Source of the DNA: Steroidobacteraceae bacterium
Lineage (GTDB): Bacteria > Pseudomonadota > Gammaproteobacteria > Steroidobacterales > Steroidobacteraceae
Direction: 5' to 3'
DNA length: 54,253 nucleotides
Assembly: GCA_019634895.1 (NCBI GenBank)
Contig: JAHCAM010000018.1
Coordinates: 1-54,253, forward strand
Part shown: positions 18,197-26,553 of the stretch, in pieces
How positions within the stretch are numbered: position 1 is the first letter of the stretch
Layout of the letters: every line of letters starts with the position of its first letter
Position numbers and translations under genes: made by a program
Notes under the pieces: model-generated
Seen by the model: only the letters and a program-made list of their open reading frames with translations
What the model was told of the DNA's origin: nothing
The model's database searches: none

Positions 18197-18847
18197 TCAC
18201 GCTTCGCTGTCGACACCGTGCCTCGAGCGGTGGCTCATGAGCGCCTCCAGCCGCTCCCCGGGGCCCTGGGCCTGAAGGTGCTCGATCAGGTCGTCCAGCG
18301 TCAGGATCCTGACCACCGGGATCGCGAAGTCCTGCTCGAGCTCCTGCACCGCCGACCTGGGGCCCTCGCCGCGCTCCTGGCGGTCCAGCGCGAGCACGAC
18401 CCCGGCGGGACGGGCGCCCGACGCCCGGATGATGGCGATGGCCTCGCGCACGGCGGTGCCGGCCGTGATGACGTCGTCCACGATCAGCACGCCCCCCGCG
18501 AGCGGGGCGCCCACCAGGCTGCCGCCCTCGCCGTGGCCCTTGGCCTCCTTGCGATTGAAGGCGAACGGCACGCTGCGGCCATGGCGGGTGGCCAGCGCGA
18601 TCGCGGTCGCGCTCGCCAGCGGGATGCCCTTGTACGCCGGCCCGAACAGCATGTCGTAAGCCGCGCCCGACTCGACGATCGCGTCCGCGTAGCAGGCGCC
18701 GAGGCGCGCGAGCGCGTCGCCGTCGTTGATCAGGCCGGCATTGAAGAAATACGGGCTCCTGCGCCCCGACTTCAGCGTGAAGTCGCCGAAGCGCAGCACC
18801 TGCCGCGACAGCACGAGCTCGATGAACGCTTTCTGGTGGGGACGCAT
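18197..18847 (-). CDS. pyrE: Orotate phosphoribosyltransferase
   Basis: A 216-residue enzyme of pyrimidine synthesis converting orotate and PRPP to OMP. It shows [19 protein letters not shown], the catalytic loop region [13 protein letters not shown] (98-110) and the PRPP-binding loop [13 protein letters not shown] (120-132). Length matches the E. coli enzyme. It is divergent from the exonuclease III gene, with 51 bases between the starts, so the promoters overlap. Upstream AGGG is only 3 bases from the ATG, so the ribosome-binding site is weak. Confidence 0.97.
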   Translation of the reverse strand: MRPHQKAFIELVLSRQVLRFGDFTLKSGRRSPYFFNAGLINDGDALARLGACYADAIVESGAAYDMLFGPAYKGIPLASATAIALATRHGRSVPFAFNRKEAKGHGEGGSLVGAPLAGGVLIVDDVITAGTAVREAIAIIRASGARPAGVVLALDRQERGEGPRSAVQELEQDFAIPVVRILTLDDLIEHLQAQGPGERLEALMSHRSRHGVDSEA

Positions 18848-18898
18848 GCACCCTGACCGTGGCCCTGCGTATCATGGCGCAACCGGCGCGGGACAGGA

Positions 18899-19669
18899 AT
18901 GCGCATCGTCACGCTCAACTGCAACGGCATCCGCTCCGCGGCCGCGAAGGGCCTGTTCGACTGGCTGCCGTCGCAGGATGCAGACGTCGTGTGCCTGCAG
19001 GAGACCAAGGCGCAGGAACATCAGCTTGGGGATGGCACGTTCCGGCCGCGCGGGATGCACTGCTGGTACTTCGACGCCGAGCGCAAGGGCTACAGCGGCG
19101 TCGCCGTCTTCTCGAAGGCGAAGCCGCTGCGCGCGATCCGCGGTTTCGGCGTCGCCGAGTTCGACCGGGAGGGCCGCTACCTGGAATTGCAGTTCCCCGG
19201 GCTTTCGGTGGTCTCGGTGTACTTCCCCTCGGGCTCCGCCGGGCCCGAGCGCCAGGCCTCCAAGTTCCGCTTCCTCGAGGCGTTCCTGCCGCATCTTGCG
19301 AAGCTCGCGCGCAGCCGTTCCCGCAACACCATCCTCTGCGGCGACTTCAACATCGCCCATCGCGAGATCGACCTGAAGAACTGGCGCGCGAACCGCAAGA
19401 ACTCGGGCTTCCTGCCCGAGGAGCGCGCCTGGCTCGACCACGTCTTCGGCGACATGGGCTGGGTGGACGCGTTCCGCGAGGTGGACCCGCGGCCCGAGCA
19501 GTACACCTGGTGGTCGAACCGCGGCCGGGCCTGGGCGAAGAACGTGGGCTGGCGCATCGACTACCAGGTCGCGAGCCCGCGGCTGAAGGGCAGGGCGCGG
19601 TCGGCGCACATCTACAAGGAGCGGCGCTTCTCCGACCATGCGCCGCTCGTGATGGACTACGGGCTGTGA
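18899..19669 (+). CDS. xth: Exodeoxyribonuclease III / AP endonuclease
   Basis: A 256-residue member of the EEP nuclease family which cleaves at abasic sites and degrades DNA 3' to 5'. Visible motifs are LNCNGIRSA (Asn), VCLQETKAQ (metal-binding Glu), YFPSGSAGPER, ILCGDFNIAHREIDL (Asp/Asn), and the C-terminal FSDHAPLVMDY (catalytic Asp-His). GGGACAGGA precedes the ATG, and a TATCAT at 18870-18875 may be the -10. Its TGA overlaps the GTG of the AmpG gene. It complements MutM and MutY in base-excision repair. Confidence 0.95.
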   Translation: MRIVTLNCNGIRSAAAKGLFDWLPSQDADVVCLQETKAQEHQLGDGTFRPRGMHCWYFDAERKGYSGVAVFSKAKPLRAIRGFGVAEFDREGRYLELQFPGLSVVSVYFPSGSAGPERQASKFRFLEAFLPHLAKLARSRSRNTILCGDFNIAHREIDLKNWRANRKNSGFLPEERAWLDHVFGDMGWVDAFREVDPRPEQYTWWSNRGRAWAKNVGWRIDYQVASPRLKGRARSAHIYKERRFSDHAPLVMDYGL

Positions 19670-20973
19670 GCGACGCGGCGCCTGCGGGGCGGGGCGGCGG
19701 GATGCTGGCGGCGCTACGCCCCTACCTCGAGCGGGAGTCACTGGCCGCCTTTTTCGTCGGCGTGTCGTCGGGATTCCCGTACGCGATGATCGGCGCGACG
19801 CTGACTACGCGCCTCGCCCAGGACGGCATCGACAAGCGCACGATCACGGCGTTTGCCCTGGCGCTGCTGGCCTACAACCTCAAGGTCTTCTGGGCCTGGA
19901 TCGTGGACGGCGTGCGCATCCCGCTGCTCGGCAGGCTGGGCCAGCGCGTGTCCTGGCTGCTGCTGTCCGGGGCCGCCGTGATCGCGGCGGTGATCAACCT
20001 CGCGTTCGTCGATCCCGCCGCGGACATCCAGTCGGTCGTGGTTGCGGCCGTGCTGGTCGGCATCGCCGGGGCCACCTACGACATCGTCATCGACGCCTAC
20101 CGCATCGAGACGCTGAAGCCCTACCAGCTCGGCGTCGGCTCGGGCATGTCGCAGTACGGCTGGCGCATCGGCTCGGCGGCGGCCGGCGCGCTCGCGCTGG
20201 TGGTCGCGGGGCGCATGGGCTGGGCCGCGGCATACGTCGCCTGCGCGGCATTCGCGCTGCCGGCGATGCTGACCGGACTCATCGTCGGCGAGCCTGCCCG
20301 GCACGTCGCGATCGGCGAGCGCGGGGTCGCGGCGGTCTGGCGGTCCATCGCCGGGCCCTTCGTCGAGTTCCTGCGCCGCAACGGCGCCTGGCTGGTGCTG
20401 CTGTTCGTGCTGGTGCACAAGATCGGCGACACGCTCGCGAACCTGACGCTGCGGCTGCTGTTCAACGACCTCGGCTACAGCAACGACGAGATCGCCGTGT
20501 ACGACGTCGCCTTCGGCTTCTGGGCGTTCCTCGCGGGCATCTTCGTCGGCGGCGTGCTGTACACGAAGCTCGGCCTGAAGCGTTCGCTGCTGCTCGCGCT
20601 GGTGCTGATGGGCGTCTCCAACCTGAGCTTCGCGGCGCTCGCGGCGATCGGGCACAGCAATCCGGGACTCGCCGCCGCGATCGGCTTCGAGAACTTCGCC
20701 AGCGGCTACGGCGGCGTGGTCGTGGTCGCGTATTTCTCGGCGCTGTGCAACCTGCAGTTCACCGCGGCCCAGTACGCGCTGATCTCCGCGGCGGCGTCCG
20801 TGCTCGGGCGCGTGATGACGAGCACGACGGCCGGCGGCCTGATCCAGTGGATGGGCTACGTGAACTTCTACGTGCTGACCACGGTGCTGGCGCTGCCCGG
20901 CATACTGCTGTTCTGGTACATGATGCGCGCCGGCATGGTGGACCGGGCGCTGGGGACGGCGGCACGCGAATGA
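19666..20973 (+). CDS. ampG: AmpG-family muropeptide MFS transporter
   Basis: A 435-residue integral membrane protein of the major facilitator superfamily with about 12 hydrophobic segments. Conserved AmpG features include GVSSGFPYAMIGATLTTRL, TFALALLAYNLKVFWAWIVD near the N-terminus, TYDIVIDAYRIE and LGVGSGMSQYGWRIG. By family it imports anhydro-muropeptides for peptidoglycan recycling. The GTG start overlaps the xth stop (GTGA, 19666-19669); an internal ATG at 19702 is the alternative. The stop overlaps marC (ATGA). Confidence 0.88.
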   Translation: MSDAAPAGRGGGMLAALRPYLERESLAAFFVGVSSGFPYAMIGATLTTRLAQDGIDKRTITAFALALLAYNLKVFWAWIVDGVRIPLLGRLGQRVSWLLLSGAAVIAAVINLAFVDPAADIQSVVVAAVLVGIAGATYDIVIDAYRIETLKPYQLGVGSGMSQYGWRIGSAAAGALALVVAGRMGWAAAYVACAAFALPAMLTGLIVGEPARHVAIGERGVAAVWRSIAGPFVEFLRRNGAWLVLLFVLVHKIGDTLANLTLRLLFNDLGYSNDEIAVYDVAFGFWAFLAGIFVGGVLYTKLGLKRSLLLALVLMGVSNLSFAALAAIGHSNPGLAAAIGFENFASGYGGVVVVAYFSALCNLQFTAAQYALISAAASVLGRVMTSTTAGGLIQWMGYVNFYVLTTVLALPGILLFWYMMRAGMVDRALGTAARE

Positions 20974-21590
20974 TCGACGAGCTGGTCAAGTTCCTGGTCC
21001 TGTTCTTCGTGGTCGTCGAGCCGATCTCGCTGGTGCCGCTGTTCGCGGCGCTGACCGAGGGCGCGGACGACGCTTTCCGCCGGCGCATGGCGCTGCGCTC
21101 GGTGGTGCTGGCCGGCCTGGTGCTCGCGTTGTTCGCCTTCGGCGGCGCCTGGTTCCTGCAGACCATGGGCATCTCGATCGCCGCATTCCGCATCGCCGGC
21201 GGGGTGATGCTGTTCCTGATCGCGCTGGAGATGGTGTTCGCGCGCGAATCCGGGACGCGGGTCACGACCGAGGAGAAGGACGAGAGCCGCAAGCGCGCGG
21301 ACATCTCGGTGTTCCCGCTGGCGTTCCCGTTCATCGCGGGACCCGGGGCGCTGGCCATCGTGCTGCTGACCTTCGGCGCCTCGCGCGGGGAGTGGGCGCT
21401 GTCGGCGGGGCTGTTCGGCGTCGTGGTGCTGGTGCTCGCGATCACCTATGCGCTGATGCGCCTGACGCCGCTGGTCATGCGCGTGATGGGCGTCACCGGC
21501 GCCAACGTGGTCAATCGGCTGTCCGGCGTCGTGCTCGCCGCGCTCGCGGTCCAGTTCATCGTCGACGGCGCCACCGCCGCCTTCAGATAA
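20970..21590 (+). CDS. marC: MarC-family integral membrane protein
   Basis: A 206-residue protein with six hydrophobic segments. FFVVVEPISLVPLFAAL, FRIAGGVMLFLIALEMVF and FPLAFPFIAGPGAL are typical of MarC/UPF0056 (YchE, YhgN) proteins, whose function is not established; they are not antibiotic-resistance genes despite the name. The start overlaps the ampG stop. The TAA stop at 21588-21590 is made by the left end of the palindromic element at 21587-21681, so the native 3' end may have been replaced. Confidence 0.93.
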   Translation: MIDELVKFLVLFFVVVEPISLVPLFAALTEGADDAFRRRMALRSVVLAGLVLALFAFGGAWFLQTMGISIAAFRIAGGVMLFLIALEMVFARESGTRVTTEEKDESRKRADISVFPLAFPFIAGPGALAIVLLTFGASRGEWALSAGLFGVVVLVLAITYALMRLTPLVMRVMGVTGANVVNRLSGVVLAALAVQFIVDGATAAFR

Positions 21591-21681
21591 ATGGGGACGC
21601 GTCCAATTAAGAAAAGGGACGTATCCCATCGCCTAACAAGGTGCAATGCGTCCTTTTCTTAATTGGACGCGTCCCCTTTAT
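21587..21681. repeat. Palindromic repeat element, copy 2 (about 95 bp)
   Basis: Imperfect inverted repeat: left arm 21587-21621 and right arm 21649-21681 match except for two single-base insertions. Both ends carry the GGGGACGCGTCCAATTA core seen at 5640-5691; the arms continue into AAGAAAAGG, so this copy is longer. The 27-base centre holds TATCCC, which can pair in a small inner stem. It separates convergent marC and trmB, and supplies TAA stops to both (21588-21590 plus strand; 21680-21678 minus strand). Confidence 0.88.
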
Positions 21682-22358
21682 CTACGGCGGTAGGTGAGGT
21701 CGGTGACGCGGTGGCCGAGGCGCAGGCCGCGGGATTCGAAGCGCGTCCGGGAGCGGTCCACGGCGTCTGCGGTGGCGTCCACCAGGCGGGTTTCGGCGTC
21801 CAGCACTTCCCGCATCCACTCGGCGTAGGGCTCCCAGTCGGTCGCGAGCCGCAGCAAGCCGCCCGGCTTCAGGCGATCGGCGACGAGCGCGACGAAGGCG
21901 GGCTGGACGATGCGGCGCTTGTGATGCCGCTTCTTGGGCCAGGGATCCGGGAAATAGAGCAGCACCTCGTCGAGCGAGGCCGGCGCCACCTGCGACGCGA
22001 GCACCTCGATCGCGTCATGCATGACCAGGCGCACGTTCGTGAGTCCCCGCGCCTCGATGCCCCGCAGGCAGCGCCCGACGCCGGGCGGATGCACTTCCAC
22101 GCCGATGAAATCGGTCCCGGGCGAACCACCCGCGAGCTCAAGCAGCTGAGCCCCGTCGCCGAAGCCGATTTCCAGCACGCGCCGAGCGCGCCGGCCGAAG
22201 ACCGCGTCGAGATCGAGCGGCCGCGGCTCGAACGGGATGCCCCAGCGCGGCAGCAGCTCGTCGAGCGCGCGCCGCTGCGCGGGCGTGATGCGCCCGGCGC
22301 GCAGCACGAAGCTGCGGATCGGCTGCCGCCCGCGCCCGGCATCGTCCGGGGCGTTCAT
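21678..22358 (-). CDS. trmB: tRNA (guanine-46-N7)-methyltransferase
   Basis: A 226-residue SAM-dependent enzyme methylating G46 in the tRNA variable loop. It shows RSFVLRAGRITPAQRRAL, the SAM loop LEIGFGDGAQLL, the family signature YFPDPWPKKRHHKRR, and the C-terminal TRFESRGLRLGH. The last codon YRRR is followed by a TAA provided by the palindromic element, so the C-terminus may be slightly altered from the ancestral one. The start overlaps the stop of the hydroxyacid dehydrogenase gene (ATGA). Confidence 0.95.
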   Translation of the reverse strand: MNAPDDAGRGRQPIRSFVLRAGRITPAQRRALDELLPRWGIPFEPRPLDLDAVFGRRARRVLEIGFGDGAQLLELAGGSPGTDFIGVEVHPPGVGRCLRGIEARGLTNVRLVMHDAIEVLASQVAPASLDEVLLYFPDPWPKKRHHKRRIVQPAFVALVADRLKPGGLLRLATDWEPYAEWMREVLDAETRLVDATADAVDRSRTRFESRGLRLGHRVTDLTYRRR

Positions 22359-23497
22359 GGCCCGGCCGAGGCGATCAGGTCGGGCGTGAGTCCCGAGACG
22401 TCCCGGCAGCCGGTCAACGCCAGCGTGCGGTCGAACTCGTCCGCCAGGATCGCGAGCGCGCGCGCGACGCCCGCCTGGCCGCCGGCGGCCAGGCCATAGA
22501 CCGGCGCGCGCCCGAGCAGCACGCCTTCGGCACCGAGTGCAAGCGCCTTGGCGATGTCGCCGCCACGGCGCACGCCGCCGTCAACGAGAACCGAGACGCG
22601 CCCGCCGACCGCGCGCGTCACCGCGGGAAGCGCCGCCAGTCCCGAAATCGCCGCGTCGAGCTGCCGGCCGCCGTGGTTCGACAGCACGACACCGTCCACG
22701 CCCGCGGCCACCGCGCGCTCCGCGTCGTCCGCGCGCAGCACGCCCTTCAGCAGCAGCTTGCGCGGCCACAGGTCCCGGAAGCGCGCCAGGTCGTCCCAGC
22801 GGAATGCCGGGTCGAACATGTTGTGGCCGACGAAGGCGTTGACGTCGCGCCCGGGGCCGAGCTCGCGCTCGACGTTGACGAAGCGTGGCCGGCGGGTGGC
22901 GACCGTCGCCAGCCAGCGCGGATGCAGCAGCATGTCGAGCCTGGTGGCGAGCGTGAGCCTCTGCGCTGGCAGCAATCCCGTGCGCCAGTCGCGCTCGCGC
23001 TTGCCGGCCACCGGGAAGTCGCTGGTCAGCACCACGCACTCGAAATCCGCGTCGCGGGCGCGGTGGATGAGCGCCTCGGTGATCGCGCGCTCCGAGAACA
23101 CGTAGGCCTGCAGCCAGTGCCGCCCGGGCGCCACGCGCGCGACATCCTCGATCAAGCTCATCGAGACCGTGGACATCGCGAACGGCACGCCGGCGTCCGC
23201 CGCGGCGCGCGCGAGCGCCATGTCGCCGTCGCGCCACGAGAGCCCGTTCAATCCGGTGGGGCCGACCACGACCGGCAATGCCGAACGCACGCCGAGCAGC
23301 AGCGCCGACAGGTCGCGCGCGGACACGTCCACCAGCGTGCGCGGCCGGAAACGCAGGCGCGCGAACCCGTCGCGGTTGCCGGCGAGCGTCAGTTCGTCCT
23401 CCGCGCCGCCGTCCACGTAGTCGAAGACGAAACGCGGCAGCCGGCGCCGCGCGATCGCGCGAAGGTCGTCGATGTTGATGGCGTCGCGGTAGTCCAT
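22355..23497 (-). CDS. FMN-dependent alpha-hydroxy-acid dehydrogenase (LldD-like)
   Basis: A 380-residue TIM-barrel flavoenzyme oxidising an L-2-hydroxy acid to a 2-oxo acid. FVFDYVDGGAEDELTL near the N-terminus, PTGLNGLSWRDGD, the FMN-binding Lys251 in LLKGVL, and the catalytic SNHGGRQLD with His275 are all intact, as is DGGVRRGGDIAKAL. It could be L-lactate or mandelate dehydrogenase; the substrate is not resolved. It follows the FAD dehydrogenase gene by 6 bases and overlaps trmB, so the three genes form one transcription unit. Confidence 0.9.
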   Translation of the reverse strand: MDYRDAINIDDLRAIARRRLPRFVFDYVDGGAEDELTLAGNRDGFARLRFRPRTLVDVSARDLSALLLGVRSALPVVVGPTGLNGLSWRDGDMALARAAADAGVPFAMSTVSMSLIEDVARVAPGRHWLQAYVFSERAITEALIHRARDADFECVVLTSDFPVAGKRERDWRTGLLPAQRLTLATRLDMLLHPRWLATVATRRPRFVNVERELGPGRDVNAFVGHNMFDPAFRWDDLARFRDLWPRKLLLKGVLRADDAERAVAAGVDGVVLSNHGGRQLDAAISGLAALPAVTRAVGGRVSVLVDGGVRRGGDIAKALALGAEGVLLGRAPVYGLAAGGQAGVARALAILADEFDRTLALTGCRDVSGLTPDLIASAGP

Positions 23498-23503
23498 GCC
23501 CGG

Positions 23504-25108
23504 CTACGCGTTGCGTCCGGCGACCCGCCCGGTCAGCAGGCAGCCGCCGAGGAAGGTGCCCTCCAGCCCGCGCTTGCCGTTCATGCCGCCGCCGCCGAAG
23601 CCCGCGGCCTCGCCGACCGCATAGAGCCCCTCGATCGGCTCGCCGCCGTGGTCGAGCGCCCGGCATGAGAGATCGGTCTGGATGCCGCCCATGCTCTTGC
23701 GGCTGATGATGTACTCCCGGATCGCGAGCAGGGGCCCGGCTCCCGGATCGAGGATCCGCTGGAAGCGGCAGGTGCGCAAGCGGTCCGCCGGCCAGCGCCG
23801 CGCGAACGCGATGCGGCGCAGCTGCTCGTCGTTGTGGAAGCGCTCGCCACGCGCGATGGCGCCGTCGTACTGCACGACCGCTGCCTCGACGCACGCCAGC
23901 TCCACCGTGGCATCGCCATTCAGCGCATTCATGCGCTCGACCAGCTCCGGCAGCGTGCCGGCGACCACGAAGTCCTCGCTGTTCCGGGTCAGCTCGTGAT
24001 AGAGCCAGCGGTTGCCGAACAGCAGGTCCAGCGCGAGGCGCAGGCGCCGGCGGTCGCGGATCGCCGGGTTGAACTCGGCGCCCGAGACCGCGAGTTCCTT
24101 CAGCGCGATGCGGCGGTTCAGCAGTTGCCAGCTGTAGCCGCCGGGCTCGGCGCAGATCTTCGCGACCAGGTCGTGGGTGTCGTAGCCGGCGACCAGCGGC
24201 ATCGGCCCGATGCGCTCGCCGCGCGCATTGAGCCAGAGCGCGGACTTGGGCGGGATCAGCGACAGGCCGTGTCCCGGCTTGCGCGGCCGCCAGTGGCGGA
24301 TGCCGGCGGCGTAGTTCCACTGCCAGTCGAGGTGCGTGACGCTGGCGCCGGCCGCCGCCGCCGCATCGTGCAGACGGCCGTCCGCGAAGCGGTGCGAGCC
24401 GTTCAGGATCACCGTGGGCGGCGCGCCCCAGTCTGCGTGCCAGTGACGGCGCACGCGCTCGATGTCGCCGTTGATGCCGCCCGCGGCGACGACGACCGAC
24501 TCGGCCGCGACCTCGAACGGGCGGCCATCCGGTTCGGTGGCGCCCGCGAGGCCGGCGACGCGCCCGCCGCGGCGGACCAGCGCGTCCACGCGGTGCCCGA
24601 AGCGCAAGTCGAGGCGATCGCGTTCCGGGTGATTCATCAGTCTCGCGATGACGGCATCCGCCAGCGCCCGCCCGGTGCCCCAGACCACATGGAAGCGGGG
24701 CATCGAGTTCCCCTGGCCGTACAGGCCGCGTTCGACCCACATCGGCATCGGCAGGAACTCGACGCCGAGGCCGCGCAGCCACTCGAAGACCTCGGGGATG
24801 CAGCGCTCGACGTAGGAGCGCGCCCAGGCTCGCGGCCAGCGGTCTTCCGGCGCCAGTTCGCCGAATGCCAGCCAGTCGGCATAGCCGAGCTCGACGGAGT
24901 CGCGCAGGCGGTGGCGGGCCTGCAGCGCGCTGCCGGCGAACCACAGGCCGCCCATGGACTCGCGGGCGAGGCCGCCGAGGTTGTCCCGCTCGTCGCGATC
25001 GAGCAACAGGACGCGACGCCCGCGATCGAGCGCCTCGATCGCCGCGGCGATGCCGGCGATGCCGGCCCCGGCGATCACCACGTCCGCCGAGTACCGGTAG
25101 GAATCCAT
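23504..25108 (-). CDS. FAD-binding dehydrogenase (KstD/fumarate-reductase flavoprotein superfamily)
   Basis: A 534-residue flavoprotein. Dinucleotide-binding GAGIAG (14-19) is followed by an acidic strand end (LLLDRDE), then GGLARESMGGLWFAG. The C-terminus has EAAGFGGGGMNGKRGLEGTFLGGCL, closing the FAD site. It belongs to the group annotated as FAD-binding dehydrogenase, related to 3-ketosteroid delta-1-dehydrogenases, but the substrate is unknown. ATG 25108 is chosen because it starts at the FAD strand; a TACATT ends 7 bases upstream, suggesting a leaderless message. It heads the operon with the hydroxyacid dehydrogenase and trmB. Confidence 0.82.
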   Translation of the reverse strand: MDSYRYSADVVIAGAGIAGIAAAIEALDRGRRVLLLDRDERDNLGGLARESMGGLWFAGSALQARHRLRDSVELGYADWLAFGELAPEDRWPRAWARSYVERCIPEVFEWLRGLGVEFLPMPMWVERGLYGQGNSMPRFHVVWGTGRALADAVIARLMNHPERDRLDLRFGHRVDALVRRGGRVAGLAGATEPDGRPFEVAAESVVVAAGGINGDIERVRRHWHADWGAPPTVILNGSHRFADGRLHDAAAAAGASVTHLDWQWNYAAGIRHWRPRKPGHGLSLIPPKSALWLNARGERIGPMPLVAGYDTHDLVAKICAEPGGYSWQLLNRRIALKELAVSGAEFNPAIRDRRRLRLALDLLFGNRWLYHELTRNSEDFVVAGTLPELVERMNALNGDATVELACVEAAVVQYDGAIARGERFHNDEQLRRIAFARRWPADRLRTCRFQRILDPGAGPLLAIREYIISRKSMGGIQTDLSCRALDHGGEPIEGLYAVGEAAGFGGGGMNGKRGLEGTFLGGCLLTGRVAGRNA

Positions 25109-25247
25109 GGCGCCGAATGTACACGCGCCGGATCGCCGGAGTATATTGGCCGCTGTTTCGTGGACCGCGGCCGGCCCCAGGCTCCCGCAAGAGAGCACCC
25201 CGGCGCGGCGGCTGATTCCAGGCGTGACCCGTCATTCCGGAGGGGAT

Positions 25248-26288
25248 ATGAAGTCGTACTCGAACGTGCTCCGCGTCGTCGCGGCGCTGCTGGCCGGCTC
25301 GCTGTTGGCCGCCGGCGCCCAGGCGCAGATCCTGGGGACAAAAAAGGGCAAGGGCGGCTCGGAAGTGCAGGGCGCGGCGGGCACGCAGGGCGCCCAGGGC
25401 GCGGCCAGCGACCTGCAGCGTTGCGACAAGCCGATGGGCGCGATCGCGGTGGTCGAGCCGCAGGACTACGTGATGGCGGCGCTGTCGCGCTACAACCTGC
25501 AGTCGCCGGTCAGCCTGATCCGCATGATGATCCAGCAGTCGAACTGCTTCATCGTCGTCGAGCGCGGCCAGGGCATGCAGAACATGATGCAGGAACGCGC
25601 GCTCGCGGGCGGCGGCGAGCTGCGCGGCGGTTCGAACATCGGCGGCGGGCAGATGGTTGCGGCCGACTTCATCCTGACGCCGGCCGTGGTCTTCTCAGAG
25701 AGCAACGCCGGCGGCGTCGGCGGCGCGCTCGGCGGCCTGCTGGGCGGGCGCGGCTCGGCGATCGGCGCCGTGGTCGGCGGCCTGAAGTTCAAGGAGGCCC
25801 AGACCAGCATGCTGGTCGCGGACGCGCGCTCCGGCGTGCAGGTGGCAGCGGCCGAGGGCAGCTCGAAGAAGGCGGACCTCGCGCTGGGCGCGGCCATCTT
25901 CGGCGGCGGCGCCGGCGGCGGCATCGGCGGCTATGGCAACACCAACGAAGGCAAGATCATCGCCGCGTCCTTCGCCGACAACTACAACAACATCGTGTCG
26001 GTGATCCGCAACGACCCGAACCTGCAGCGCGACGTCGGCTCGCTGGCGCAGGAAGCGGCGGCCGGCGGCAAGACCAAGGCCGGCGCGGTCTACAACGACG
26101 GCGACGTGGTCATGCCGAAGATCGCCGGCATCAAGCTGATGGGCACGCCCGGCGAGGCCGGCAAGGTTGTCGCGACGCTGGCGAAAGGCGACGAGCTCAT
26201 CTACATGGGCGAGGAGCAGGACGGCTGGCTGAAGGTCGAGTCCGGCAAGGGCGGCGGCTGGGTCAAGAAGATCCTGGTCGCGAAGTGA
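25248..26288 (+). CDS. CsgG-family periplasmic protein with C-terminal SH3-like domain
   Basis: A 346-residue exported protein. A cleavable signal peptide ends near residue 26 (AGAQAQ) with no lipobox cysteine. The core resembles the CsgG/curli-secretion fold (MIQQSNCFIVVERGQGMQNMMQERALA, then a gap and VAADFILTPAVVF). Glycine-rich segments (GGVGGALGGLLGGRG and GGGAGGGIGGYG) flank strands that form the CsgG barrel in the family. Residues about 285-346 are an SH3b-like domain (IKLMGTPGEAGKVVATLAKG...DGWLKV). GGAGG precedes the ATG closely. No curli genes are near, so a role in secretion is uncertain. Confidence 0.75.
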   Translation: MKSYSNVLRVVAALLAGSLLAAGAQAQILGTKKGKGGSEVQGAAGTQGAQGAASDLQRCDKPMGAIAVVEPQDYVMAALSRYNLQSPVSLIRMMIQQSNCFIVVERGQGMQNMMQERALAGGGELRGGSNIGGGQMVAADFILTPAVVFSESNAGGVGGALGGLLGGRGSAIGAVVGGLKFKEAQTSMLVADARSGVQVAAAEGSSKKADLALGAAIFGGGAGGGIGGYGNTNEGKIIAASFADNYNNIVSVIRNDPNLQRDVGSLAQEAAAGGKTKAGAVYNDGDVVMPKIAGIKLMGTPGEAGKVVATLAKGDELIYMGEEQDGWLKVESGKGGGWVKKILVAK

Positions 26289-26373
26289 TTCCCGGCGGCC
26301 GGCGCCGCCCCGCGGCGGCGCCGGTTCGCGCTTGAACCCGCCGGCCGCGGGCCCGTACACTCGGCGCATCCAC

Positions 26374-26447
26374 GCGGGTGTAGTTCAATGGCAGAACTGC
26401 AGCTTCCCAAGCTGCTAACGTGGGTTCGATTCCCATCACCCGCTCCA
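26374..26447 (+). tRNA. tRNA-Gly(CCC)
   Basis: A 74-base cloverleaf with acceptor stem GCGGGTG/CACCCGC, D arm with AGTTCAATGGCAGAA, anticodon stem GCAGC/GCTGC around loop TTCCCAA (anticodon CCC), T arm with GGTTCGATTCC, and an encoded CCA. It lies alone on the plus strand, 85 bases after the CsgG-like gene. Confidence 0.97.
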
Positions 26448-26500
26448 TTCCGATGCGCCGCATGATCAACGCCGGCAGCACCCAGGGGTTCGCGCCACGA

Positions 26501-26531
26501 CCGGGATCGCTGCTCGCTCGCAGGATCCCGG
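26501..26531. other. Small inverted repeat near the dps 3' end
   Basis: CCGGGATC at 26501-26508 and GATCCCGG at 26524-26531 can form an 8-bp stem with a 15-base loop. It lies in the 106-base gap between tRNA-Gly and the convergent dps gene. There is no T tract on either side, so a terminator role is only possible. Confidence 0.35.
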
Positions 26532-26553
26532 CCGTGCCGCCCACGCCAGCCGC

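Noticed and set aside
26501..26531. Inverted repeat as terminator of dps or tRNA-Gly
   Set aside because: No T tract in either direction. Kept only as a low-confidence structural feature.
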